From Streptomyces sp. 2114.4 (GTDB lineage Bacteria; Actinomycetota; Actinomycetes; Streptomycetales; Streptomycetaceae), in contig NZ_FYEY01000002.1 in NCBI RefSeq assembly GCF_900187385.1, positions 1 through 64,000 of the forward strand: a stretch of DNA of 64,000 bases, given 5' to 3'. Position 1 is the stretch's first letter; every line of letters begins with the position of its first letter. This document shows, piece after piece, positions 57,725-64,000 of this stretch. The notes beneath the pieces were generated by a model. That model saw only the letters and a program-made list of their open reading frames with translations, ran no database searches and had not been told where the DNA came from. The translations under genes and the position numbers were made by a program.

Positions 57725-58213
57725 CTAGAACGGCGGATCGTCGTTCCAGCCGCCGGCCTGCGACTGACCAGACGCCGACGACGCCCACGGATCCTCAACG
57801 CTCGCCGAACCCGGCGCCTGCCGCGCCTGCTGGAACTCCTGCCGGTCCTGGCCCTGGCCGCCCGACTTCTCCACCTGCGCAGTGGCGAACCGCAGCGACG
57901 GACCGATGCTGTCCACCAACAAGGCAGCCTCCGAACGCTTCTCGCCGTTCTTCTCCCACGACTCCGTCTTCATCCGGCCGACCACCATCACCTCCATCCC
58001 GCGCTGCAACGAGGCGGCAACGTTCTCCGCGGCCTGGCCGAACGCCGTGCCACGCACGAAGAACGTCGCGTCGTCGACCCACTGGCCAGACTGATCCTTC
58101 TTCCGGGAGTTGAACGCCAGGCGGACCTTCACGACCGCGCTTCCCGAGGCGCTGAACCTAAGTTCCGGATCTTCGATGAGTCGGGCAATGCCGCTCAACT
58201 GGGGCAGGGACAT
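57725..58213 (-). CDS. ssb: Single-stranded DNA-binding protein
   Basis: 162 aa. OB-fold pattern (VVKVRLAFNSRKKD; GMEVMVVGRMKTESWE), a Gly/Gln-rich linker and an acidic tip ending DDPPF, which recruits host replication proteins. AAGGAG precedes ATG 58213. It protects single strands during replication and recombination. Confidence 0.9.
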   Translation of the reverse strand: MSLPQLSGIARLIEDPELRFSASGSAVVKVRLAFNSRKKDQSGQWVDDATFFVRGTAFGQAAENVAASLQRGMEVMVVGRMKTESWEKNGEKRSEAALLVDSIGPSLRFATAQVEKSGGQGQDRQEFQQARQAPGSASVEDPWASSASGQSQAGGWNDDPPF

Positions 58214-58224
58214 GGCGATCTCCT

Positions 58225-59019
58225 TTAGCTTGCCTGCGCTGCGGCAGGGGTTCCGCCGGCGAACTCCACACGCTGCCTCGCGGTGGGCCGGGAAGTCTTC
58301 TTCGGGCGAATCGGGCCGCCGAACTGGCGGTAGGTGTCACCGACCGCGATGGCGCTGATGGTCTTGCGGGTCACGCCGAACGAGAGACTGATCGCCTCAT
58401 CCGTCTCCGTGCGCGTCGCCGCACGCCGCCGGATCTCGAGGACCTGCTCCTCCGACAGGGACACCGCGGCGTTCCCGTGCTGCGGGATCGGGAATTCCTC
58501 GCCCCGCGCCTCGGCCGCCTTGCGGGCCAGGGACACGAACTTCGACGTGGTGTTCTTCGGCAGCCGCTGGAGCTGGTCCAGCTGCAGGTAGGTGATGCCG
58601 CGCCGGGTTGCCTCCGCGATGGCCGCAATCCGCTCCGCGTCCGTCACGGTGACCGGCTTGCCGGCCAGGTACTGCTGTACGGCCGCGTCGTCGATGAAGT
58701 CGCCCTCCGCTGCGGCCTCGTCCCACACCTCCTCGGCCAGGTCTCGCAGCGTCGCGTCCGTGGCCACCTCGGGCTTCACGGGGTTGCCGTGCTCGTCGAA
58801 CGTCAGCCACCCCAGCAGGGCACTCATCGGCACGTCCGGGTTCACCAGGCCCGCCAGGACCACCAGGAGGTTGTCCCGCTCGTCGGCGGTGAGGCGGGCA
58901 ATGACCTGGTGAATGTCGCGCTGTCCGCCGTCGCCGTGCACCAGGGTCGTCAGCTGCCCGGCGATCGGCAGGAGCCGCTGCACCAGGTCACCGCGCTCCT
59001 CAGCGCTCAACCCACTCAC
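58225..59019 (-). CDS. HTH protein, paralogous C-terminus with 59016 gene
   Basis: 264 aa from GTG 59019. N-terminal helical domain of unknown type, then a C-terminal HTH module (EQVLEIRRRAATRTETDEA, then TRKTISAIAVGDTYRQFGGPI) that closely parallels the end of the next gene's product. Probably a transcription regulator or DNA-targeting factor. Confidence 0.65.
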   Translation of the reverse strand: MSGLSAEERGDLVQRLLPIAGQLTTLVHGDGGQRDIHQVIARLTADERDNLLVVLAGLVNPDVPMSALLGWLTFDEHGNPVKPEVATDATLRDLAEEVWDEAAAEGDFIDDAAVQQYLAGKPVTVTDAERIAAIAEATRRGITYLQLDQLQRLPKNTTSKFVSLARKAAEARGEEFPIPQHGNAAVSLSEEQVLEIRRRAATRTETDEAISLSFGVTRKTISAIAVGDTYRQFGGPIRPKKTSRPTARQRVEFAGGTPAAAQAS

Positions 59020-59810
59020 ACCGCCACCGCCTCAGAAACGCTCGAACGGATCGGGCCGCCAACGTCGCGGTACGACACACCCGTAGCGATCGCACTGATC
59101 GTCCTACGGCAGACCCCGAGCTCCTTGGCCAGCGAGTAATCACTCGCACCAGCAGCCGATCGCCGACGGATCGCGACAACCTGCTCATCCGTGAACGGGC
59201 GCCGCTTCACCAGCAGCTCCTCCGGAACCGTCTCGCCGCGCTTGACGGCGGAGTGACGCCACTTCGCGACGTAGTCGAGCGTCGTCCGGGAAGCGAGCCC
59301 CATCTGCACGTCGATCGCGGCCCAGCCCAGGCCTTGTCTGCGGTACGCCGCGATCTGCTCGATGCGGGAATCCGGCCTCTTCGGCAGGATCCGCGACGCA
59401 AGCTTCAACGTCACGCCACCTACACCCTCACGCTCGGCGATCTCAGTCAGCGGCCGCCCCGACAGCACAGACTCCAAAGCCAGCAGCCGGGCCTCCTCGG
59501 CGTCGTACGGCCCGTACCGGCGCGACGAACGCTGCAACCAGGAACGGTCCCCCGCACCCAGGCCGGCCTTCATGCTGCTGCGCGACACGTTCCCCTGCTC
59601 CGACGTCATCGCAGACGAAAGGCACTGGGTGAACAGTGGGCATTCCAGGCAGTAGCCCCGGGCTTCCTCCTGATCGCTCGCGGAGGCTTCGTCGTCCCAC
59701 AGTTGCGGGGGCTGGCGGAGGCAGTCTGGCCGGAAGGGCTTGGTGGCATCGGTTCGGGGGTGTGCGGCCTGTCCCGTAGTGCGGCCGGTGTAGACGGTCG
59801 GGGTGCTCAT
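59016..59810 (-). CDS. WhiB-like iron-sulfur protein fused to HTH modules
   Basis: 264 aa from ATG 59810. Cysteines 30, 54, 57 and 63 follow the WhiB order C-x23-C-x2-C-x5-C expected to hold a [4Fe-4S] cluster. The usual GVWGG turn is not evident. Two or three HTH modules follow, ending with RRTISAIATGVSYRDVGGPI. WhiB proteins act with the principal sigma factor, so this could redirect host transcription. Confidence 0.7.
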   Translation of the reverse strand: MSTPTVYTGRTTGQAAHPRTDATKPFRPDCLRQPPQLWDDEASASDQEEARGYCLECPLFTQCLSSAMTSEQGNVSRSSMKAGLGAGDRSWLQRSSRRYGPYDAEEARLLALESVLSGRPLTEIAEREGVGGVTLKLASRILPKRPDSRIEQIAAYRRQGLGWAAIDVQMGLASRTTLDYVAKWRHSAVKRGETVPEELLVKRRPFTDEQVVAIRRRSAAGASDYSLAKELGVCRRTISAIATGVSYRDVGGPIRSSVSEAVAV

Positions 59811-60349
59811 TCGGGGGCTCCTGCGAGGGTGTAGAGGCGGATGATCGCGCCCGGCTGGTCGAGGGCTTCGGGGTGTTCGCCGGGGTAGACCTTGCGGATG
59901 GCGAGTTCGGTGATCTGGGAGTCGTCGCGGATGACGCCGGCTTCGGAGAGGGAGTCGAGGCAGGCGCGGGCGTGGTGGTCGATGTCGCTGGATGATCGGG
60001 TGATGGGCCAGGTGCGGCGCCGCTTCGGTGCGCTCTTCGGCTTGGGGACGGTGATGGTGATCTCTACGGCGGTGGGGGTGTTGGCGTAGAGGCCGTGTTG
60101 GTCTTTGGCTACTCGGCAGGTGAGGCAGATGCCGCCCCAGTCGGTGTAGCCGTGGCATCCGGTGGTGTCGCGGGTGGCGAGGATGATTGCTCGGCGCCAG
60201 GGCTTGAGGCGTTTTTCGTTGGTGTGGCGGGCTCCGCGGCCTTTGCCGTTGAAGCTGATGGCTCCTTGGCCGGCGGGTTCGCCGTGGATGACGATGGCGG
60301 CTCGGTGGTCCCAGGTGGGTGCCGTGGGCTCGGGGGCGGTGAGGGTCAC
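59807..60349 (-). CDS. RusA-like Holliday junction resolvase
   Basis: 180 aa from GTG 60349 (GTGA overlap). SDIDHHARACLDSL with Asp122, Asp124 and Asp132, and a later RDDSQI, match the RusA catalytic acidic residues. An additional Cys pair (CLTC) lies near 76-79. It would cut four-way junctions during replication or packaging. Confidence 0.8.
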   Translation of the reverse strand: MTLTAPEPTAPTWDHRAAIVIHGEPAGQGAISFNGKGRGARHTNEKRLKPWRRAIILATRDTTGCHGYTDWGGICLTCRVAKDQHGLYANTPTAVEITITVPKPKSAPKRRRTWPITRSSSDIDHHARACLDSLSEAGVIRDDSQITELAIRKVYPGEHPEALDQPGAIIRLYTLAGAPE

Positions 60350-60684
60350 TGGTCGGTCCCGAGGATCTGGCAAGCGACGGCCAGTGCGTGATGGTTGGCC
60401 CCGATCTGTTCGGCGTCCTCGGCGGCACTGGCAAGCCAGTCGGCGAGCGCCAAGCCGAGAGCAGGCCCCATGGTGGCGATGTACTGGTTGACGTCTTCGA
60501 GGTGGGAGGCCCAGGTTTCAATCAGGACGCCGGGTCGCTCGGGGTGGTCGAGGACGACTGCGGAGAGGCTTCCCTTGGTGTGGCCGGGTGCCCAGGTGGT
60601 CCGGTCTTCGTAGGTGGCACCGTTTGCGAGGGCGCGGAGCTTGTCGGCTGCGGCGCGGAGAGTGTCGGCAGGGTTGGTGGTCAT
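60346..60684 (-). CDS. Hypothetical protein of replication operon
   Basis: 112 aa. Similar small proteins with an N-terminal helix (ADTLRAAADKLRALANGA), WAPG and a C-terminal SAAEDAEQIG helix are common in Streptomyces phages. Role unknown. ATGA coupling on both sides. Confidence 0.6.
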   Translation of the reverse strand: MTTNPADTLRAAADKLRALANGATYEDRTTWAPGHTKGSLSAVVLDHPERPGVLIETWASHLEDVNQYIATMGPALGLALADWLASAAEDAEQIGANHHALAVACQILGTDQ

Positions 60685-60914
60685 GGGGTGCGCTCCTGGA
60701 TGTATTGGTGGAGGGGTACGGGGCCGTGGGGTCCGGCGCGGAGGTGGGTGGCGTGGCCGCGGGCGTGGCCTATGTGAACGGCGCCGCAAAAGTCGCAGCG
60801 GTATTCGTCGAAGGGGCCAGCGCCTTCTCCGCGGAGTTGGCGGGCGCGGCGGCGGCCTGTTCGCCTGCTGGGGAATTCGGTCTTGAGGTAGCAGGCCACC
60901 AGGTAGGCGTTCAT
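60681..60914 (-). CDS. Small zinc-finger-like protein
   Basis: 77 aa with YRCDFCGAVHIGHARGHATH: C-x2-C plus several His ligands. Arg-rich N-terminus, so nucleic acid contact is likely. Confidence 0.6.
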   Translation of the reverse strand: MNAYLVACYLKTEFPSRRTGRRRARQLRGEGAGPFDEYRCDFCGAVHIGHARGHATHLRAGPHGPVPLHQYIQERTP

Positions 60915-61102
60915 CGCGGGGCCAACCCGAGGATGATGACGGAGGTGCAGGGCCAGATGACGGGGCCGGGCCAGTCGCGCCCTTTGGTGTCGTACCTGTA
61001 GCAGCGGGCGCAGATGGCGGGGCCGGTCTGGGTGTCGCGCGGCTCATGGCCGAAGGTCTCTCCAGATGGCTTCATGCTGCGCGGGTTGTTGGCGGCGGAC
61101 AC
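60911..61102 (-). CDS. Small hypothetical protein with CxxC
   Basis: 63 aa from GTG 61102, with CARC near residue 32. Overlaps the next upstream gene by 31 bp. Function unknown. Confidence 0.5.
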   Translation of the reverse strand: MSAANNPRSMKPSGETFGHEPRDTQTGPAICARCYRYDTKGRDWPGPVIWPCTSVIILGLAPR

Positions 61103-61266
61103 GCTGCCTCCTTGGTGGGTGCGGGTAGGCCGGCGGCTTGGGCGCAGGCGATACGTGCGTCTCGGTCGTAGGCGGGGTTGTGGATGAAGGCCGCGATGGC
61201 TGCGATGGTGTGGCGGGCGGCGGCGAGTTGGTCTTCGGTGGCGCGGAGGGCCGCGCGGTCAGTCAC
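61072..61266 (-). CDS. Small helical hypothetical protein
   Basis: 64 aa from GTG 61266, helical (TEDQLAAARHTIAAIAAFI) with a C-terminal Cys/Pro-rich tail. It overlaps genes at both ends. Confidence 0.5.
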   Translation of the reverse strand: MTDRAALRATEDQLAAARHTIAAIAAFIHNPAYDRDARIACAQAAGLPAPTKEAACPPPTTRAA

Positions 61267-61612
61267 CGCGGGCTGCCAGGGCGTGTGCTGCGGGGCCGCT
61301 CTTGCGGTAGAGGAACCGGCCGCCCTGGTCGTGGATGGCGTCGTGGAGTTCGTACACGAAGACGGCGGTGTCGATGCGGAGCTGCTCGGCGGTGCGGGTC
61401 CAGTCGGTGAGGTGCCTGATGGCCTTGGCTGCGTTGTGGGCGTGGGGCTCGTAGGTGAAGGAGCCGAGGATGAGTCCGGAGTGGTGGGAGAGAACCCAGG
61501 CGTCGCTGTCGTGGGCGCGGTGGACGTAGAGGCCGTCGGTGTCGGTGGGGTGGGCTTGGACGGGGATGGGGCCGGCGCTGGTCTGGAGGACGAGGGTGTG
61601 GGTGTCGGCCAT
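61259..61612 (-). CDS. Hypothetical protein
   Basis: 117 aa. Beta-rich first half (HTLVLQTSAGPIPVQAH; GLYVHRAHDSDAWVLSH), helical second half. No family recognised. Confidence 0.6.
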   Translation of the reverse strand: MADTHTLVLQTSAGPIPVQAHPTDTDGLYVHRAHDSDAWVLSHHSGLILGSFTYEPHAHNAAKAIRHLTDWTRTAEQLRIDTAVFVYELHDAIHDQGGRFLYRKSGPAAHALAARGD

Positions 61613-61639
61613 GCGGGCTCCTGGTGGCTGTGTGGGGTG

Positions 61640-61661
61640 CCGGGCGGTGGTGGCCGCCCGG
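61640..61661 (-). terminator. Short GC-rich hairpin
   Basis: Perfect 8-bp stem CCGGGCGG / CCGCCCGG between two leftward genes; probably an attenuator. Confidence 0.45.
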
Positions 61662-61676
61662 CGGGTGGGGCTCGGG

Positions 61677-62063
61677 TCACGCGGCCGGCTCGGGCGGGCA
61701 GGCGCAGATGCAGCCGGGGAGGGTGAAGGCGGAGTCCACGTCGAGGTCGAGGTACTGGTGACGCTGCTCGGCGAGCTGGGCTTCCTTGAAGCGGAGGGCG
61801 GCCTGCTCTGCGGCCGTACGGACGGAGTAGGTGCCGTCCGGATGCCGGAGGATGGTGTCGCCGAACTTGGCGACGATCCGGGGTTGCCGGGTCTCTCCGG
61901 TTCCGATGCGGAGGCCGACGACCTGGAGATTGCCGTCGACGGTCTGCCAGTAGCCCTTGGCGTAGATGCCGTCGCGGTCGATCTGGTCGTCGATCTGGTT
62001 GAGGTTGTAGCGGCTGAGCTGCCACTCGGTGGCGACGGGGGCGGGGCGGTCGAGGGTGGTCAT
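61677..62063 (-). CDS. Hypothetical protein with C-terminal Cys cluster
   Basis: 128 aa; ATG 62063 is preferred because GGAG lies 9 nt upstream (an ATG 9 bp earlier is the alternative). Mostly helical with a beta stretch (GNLQVVGLRIGTGE), ending CICACPP. Confidence 0.55.
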   Translation of the reverse strand: MTTLDRPAPVATEWQLSRYNLNQIDDQIDRDGIYAKGYWQTVDGNLQVVGLRIGTGETRQPRIVAKFGDTILRHPDGTYSVRTAAEQAALRFKEAQLAEQRHQYLDLDVDSAFTLPGCICACPPEPAA

Positions 62064-62109
62064 CACAGTCATCTCCGTTGATCACTGAGGGGTGGGTGGT
62101 GGTGCGGGT

Positions 62110-62307
62110 TCAGCGGGCGCTGTCGCGGAGGGCGGCGTTGACGGCGGTGGTGTTGAGGTAGCCGTCGGAGTAGCCCTGGGCATAGAGCGGGTCGTACTGC
62201 TCAGCCATGGCGATGCGGGCGTGGGCTCGGCGGGAGGGGAGGCCGGTGAGGGCGGCGAGTCCGCCGTCGAGGTATCCGTCCTCGAAGGAGTTGTCGGGGG
62301 CGTTCAT
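62110..62307 (-). CDS. Small hypothetical protein
   Basis: 65 aa. Two similar segments (FEDGYLDGGLAAL and YAQGYSDGYLNTT) suggest an internal repeat. GGAG precedes the ATG. Function unknown. Confidence 0.55.
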   Translation of the reverse strand: MNAPDNSFEDGYLDGGLAALTGLPSRRAHARIAMAEQYDPLYAQGYSDGYLNTTAVNAALRDSAR

Positions 62308-62350
62308 GTGGGGCTCCTTGGTCAGTGGAGTCATGGCAGGGCAGGGCAGG

Positions 62351-62578
62351 TCAGGTGAGGTGGTGCAGAGCCATCTGGAGCGGGCACTTGCCAGTGGGCT
62401 GGCAGCCGTCGGGCAGGTCGCTGGAATGTCTGGCGATGGCCTCAAGGTCCGGGTTGTCTTCGAGGAGCTTCTCGGCGGTGCTGTCCCCGGCGGACTGGGC
62501 CAGTCGGAACAGGAAGTCCTGGAGGATGTTGGCGCGGTAGGCGTGCAGTAGGCCGCCGTTGCAGGGCTCGTTGGTCAT
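62351..62578 (-). CDS. Small hypothetical protein
   Basis: 75 aa, helical (LQDFLFRLAQSAGDSTAEKL), with two cysteines near the C-terminus (DGCQPTGKCP). Function unknown. Confidence 0.55.
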   Translation of the reverse strand: MTNEPCNGGLLHAYRANILQDFLFRLAQSAGDSTAEKLLEDNPDLEAIARHSSDLPDGCQPTGKCPLQMALHHLT

Positions 62579-62602
62579 GGGGTTCCTTGGGCCGGGGCGG
62601 GG

Positions 62603-63025
62603 TCAGGCGGCGAGGGCGGTGGCCGCGTCGAGGGTGTCGGCGGTGCGGAGGATGCGGCCGATGACCTCGTCGGTGGTGAGCAGTCGGGTCCCGAAGACCG
62701 GGATGGTGGCGGCCCAGTTGGAGACGTGCTCGATGTAGTCGGACACCACGACGCCGGGGGCGATGGGGGTGAAGCATGGGGCGCTGTCGAGGTGGTCGGA
62801 CATTGCGCGGATCGCGGCCATCGCGGGGGCCGAGCACTCGATGAAGCCGATGGAGTAGTCCTCGTCGAAGGCGAAGACCTTCAGTTCCTTGCCGTGGGCG
62901 GCGACGTAGATGGCGGCGCAGATGTCGAGGCTGCCGTCGGGGGCGGCGAACTGGTCGCCGGTGTGAAGGCCGCGTTCGGTGAGGATGCGGGCGGCGTAGC
63001 GGAGGATGGCGGCGGTTTCGAGCAT
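62603..63025 (-). CDS. DUF6197-like protein
   Basis: 140 aa. The opening LRYAARILTERGLHTGDQF, then DICAAIYVAAHG, matches the DUF6197 plan; related to the protein at 29674. Role unknown. Confidence 0.6.
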   Translation of the reverse strand: MLETAAILRYAARILTERGLHTGDQFAAPDGSLDICAAIYVAAHGKELKVFAFDEDYSIGFIECSAPAMAAIRAMSDHLDSAPCFTPIAPGVVVSDYIEHVSNWAATIPVFGTRLLTTDEVIGRILRTADTLDAATALAA

Positions 63026-63159
63026 GGCTGAGCTCCTTGCGGTGTCGCGGGGTGGTGTCCGGCCCGGCCGGGGGAGCTACTGCCGCCGGGTTGGTGAGGT
63101 GGGGGCCGCCGGGTGTTCGACCGGGGCCGGGCCGGAGATGGTGGGGAGCGCCGCGCTGG

Positions 63160-63525
63160 CTAGTCGCCGAGGCTGCGGTGCTCGTCGGTGCAGGTGCCGC
63201 ACTGGATGACCGGCCCGTATCCGGAATGGTCCTCGGAGCACAGGGTGGCGGCGGTGATGCGGTCGCAGTCCTCGGGGCAGTTCTCGCAGGTGCAGGCGAC
63301 GAGGGTGTCGCCGGCGGGGAGCTGGATGCCGAGGAAGAGGGCGGCGGTGGCGTGGGCCAGGAGCAGTTCGGCTACGACGTTGGCGCCTTGCTCAGCAGCC
63401 GCTTCGAGGTCGGTGCTGAGGGTTTCGAGGCTGTGCCAGCCGTTCTGCTGCTGGGGGGTGAGGTCTCGGTAGGAGATCGCGGTGGCGGTGCTGGTGTGCA
63501 CGGGCCTGTCCAGCGTGATGGTCAT
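63160..63525 (-). CDS. Cys-rich protein behind copy D promoter
   Basis: 121 aa. Helical N-terminal two-thirds, then CTCENCPEDC and CGTC clusters that could bind zinc. First gene after the copy D promoter and so head of the SSB-containing operon. Confidence 0.6.
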   Translation of the reverse strand: MTITLDRPVHTSTATAISYRDLTPQQQNGWHSLETLSTDLEAAAEQGANVVAELLLAHATAALFLGIQLPAGDTLVACTCENCPEDCDRITAATLCSEDHSGYGPVIQCGTCTDEHRSLGD

Positions 63526-63584
63526 GTCAGCTCCAGGAGCTTGTACTCGGAGGGGCTTTGGGGCCTCTCCTTGTCGGCTCTACG

Positions 63585-63627
63585 AGCATGACAGATTTCG
63601 AGGGTTAACACAACAGGTTCAGTGAAG
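63585..63627 (-). promoter_or_regulatory. 42-bp element family, copy D
   Basis: Minus strand: CTTCACTGAACCTG, TTGTGT (63608-63613), 17-bp spacer with CCTCGAAATCTGT, CATGCT (63585-63590). It would drive the leftward replication operon. Confidence 0.7.
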
Positions 63628-63646
63628 TTAATGTGCGCGGGCATGG

Positions 63647-63684
63647 CACAGCCCCCGCCCTCCGAATGGAGAACAGGGGCTGTG
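63647..63684 (-). terminator. Terminator after HTH gene
   Basis: Perfect 9-bp stem CACAGCCCC / GGGGCTGTG between the HTH gene and the copy D promoter. Confidence 0.6.
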
Positions 63685-63701
63685 GTGTGGCGTATTGGCT
63701 G

Positions 63702-63935
63702 CTAGGGGGCTGCGTGCAGGCGATCAGCCTCGTCCCGCTGCGCTTCGAGAATGTCGGTGAAGCTCACGTAGTCCCTCCCTCGCCTGCGGGCCACTGGGAT
63801 GCCGTACCGCTTGATCCAGCGCCTCACCTTGGTCTCCGACACGGGGTGGGGCGTGGGCCTCAGGAGCTGGACTATCTCCTTCAGGGTCACGAGGTCAGCG
63901 GCGTCTACGGCGGGGAGTGGGGTTGCCATGGCCAC
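63702..63935 (-). CDS. Small MerR/excisionase-like HTH protein
   Basis: 77 aa. VTLKEIVQLLRPTPHPVSET and VRRWIKRYGIP form an HTH with a wing (RRRGRDYVSF). GTG 63935 has GGGAG upstream; ATG 63929 is an alternative. Placed just upstream of the replication operon promoter, a natural spot for an early regulator or excisionase. No integrase is visible here. The last 65 bp hold nothing recognisable. Confidence 0.65.
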   Translation of the reverse strand: MAMATPLPAVDAADLVTLKEIVQLLRPTPHPVSETKVRRWIKRYGIPVARRRGRDYVSFTDILEAQRDEADRLHAAP

Positions 63936-64000
63936 GAGGGGCTCCCGGTTTCGGATGGGCCGTGCGGTCGCAGCGCCGACCGGCCGAAGCGGGGTATCTC

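Overview
The window is very GC-rich and codes densely with GTG/ATG starts and 1-4 nt gene overlaps. WhiB-like, MmyB-like, XRE/TPR and DUF6197-like proteins point to an actinomycete, most likely Streptomyces. It reads as part of a temperate phage with plasmid features (a phage-plasmid). A complete siphovirus head-tail module lies beside an FtsK/TraB-type DNA translocase operon, a plasmid-style replication initiator and several regulators. No integrase, lysis genes, DNA polymerase or partition genes are visible, so the element continues outside the window.

Layout. 1-22.6 kb (minus strand): late genes, read from the right as small terminase, large terminase, portal, scaffold, decoration protein, E-type capsid, head-tail connectors, tail tube, frameshifted tail chaperones, tape measure, Dit-like protein, baseplate-type proteins and tail fibre. 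22.7-23.2 kb (plus strand): a lipoprotein moron. 23.4-34.0 kb (minus strand): one long leftward operon with an FtsK/TraB-like ATPase, membrane proteins and many small unknowns, read from a divergent promoter near 34.15 kb. 34.2-38.4 kb (plus strand): an XRE/TPR regulator, two small HTH proteins, a replication initiator with iteron-like DNA inside its gene, and a GIY-YIG/winged-helix protein behind a DNA-damage-type promoter. 38.5-51.2 kb (plus strand): a rightward array of small coupled genes holding a metzincin-like peptidase, a MmyB-like regulator and a type III polyketide synthase; an ATP-dependent DNA ligase lies opposed. 51.1-63.9 kb (minus strand): leftward early/replication genes, including a five-HTH protein, an Aca2-like repressor, a NERD protein, a LuxR-type HTH, a MazG-like protein, SSB, a WhiB-HTH fusion and a RusA resolvase.

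Regulation is unusually readable. Eight sites share a box GGGG(C/G/T)AA(T/C)G placed 17-18 bp before a NANNNT -10 hexamer: four on the minus strand at late genes (including the left edge) and four on the plus strand at accessory genes. Two of the accessory copies put the start codon at the expected transcription start, so those genes look leaderless. A second family of four sites carries a conserved block of about 42 bp (TTCACTGAACCTGTTGTG ... CATGCT). Two further sites match the RecA-independent (PafBC-type) DNA-damage promoter.

The most novel candidate is the pair at 47.6-49.6 kb: a MmyB-like ligand-binding regulator with phased repeats and a palindrome upstream, followed by a type III polyketide synthase with an intact Cys-His-Asn triad. 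My inference is that the element may make and sense its own small polyketide signal. All functions come from reading motifs by eye; no database search was run.
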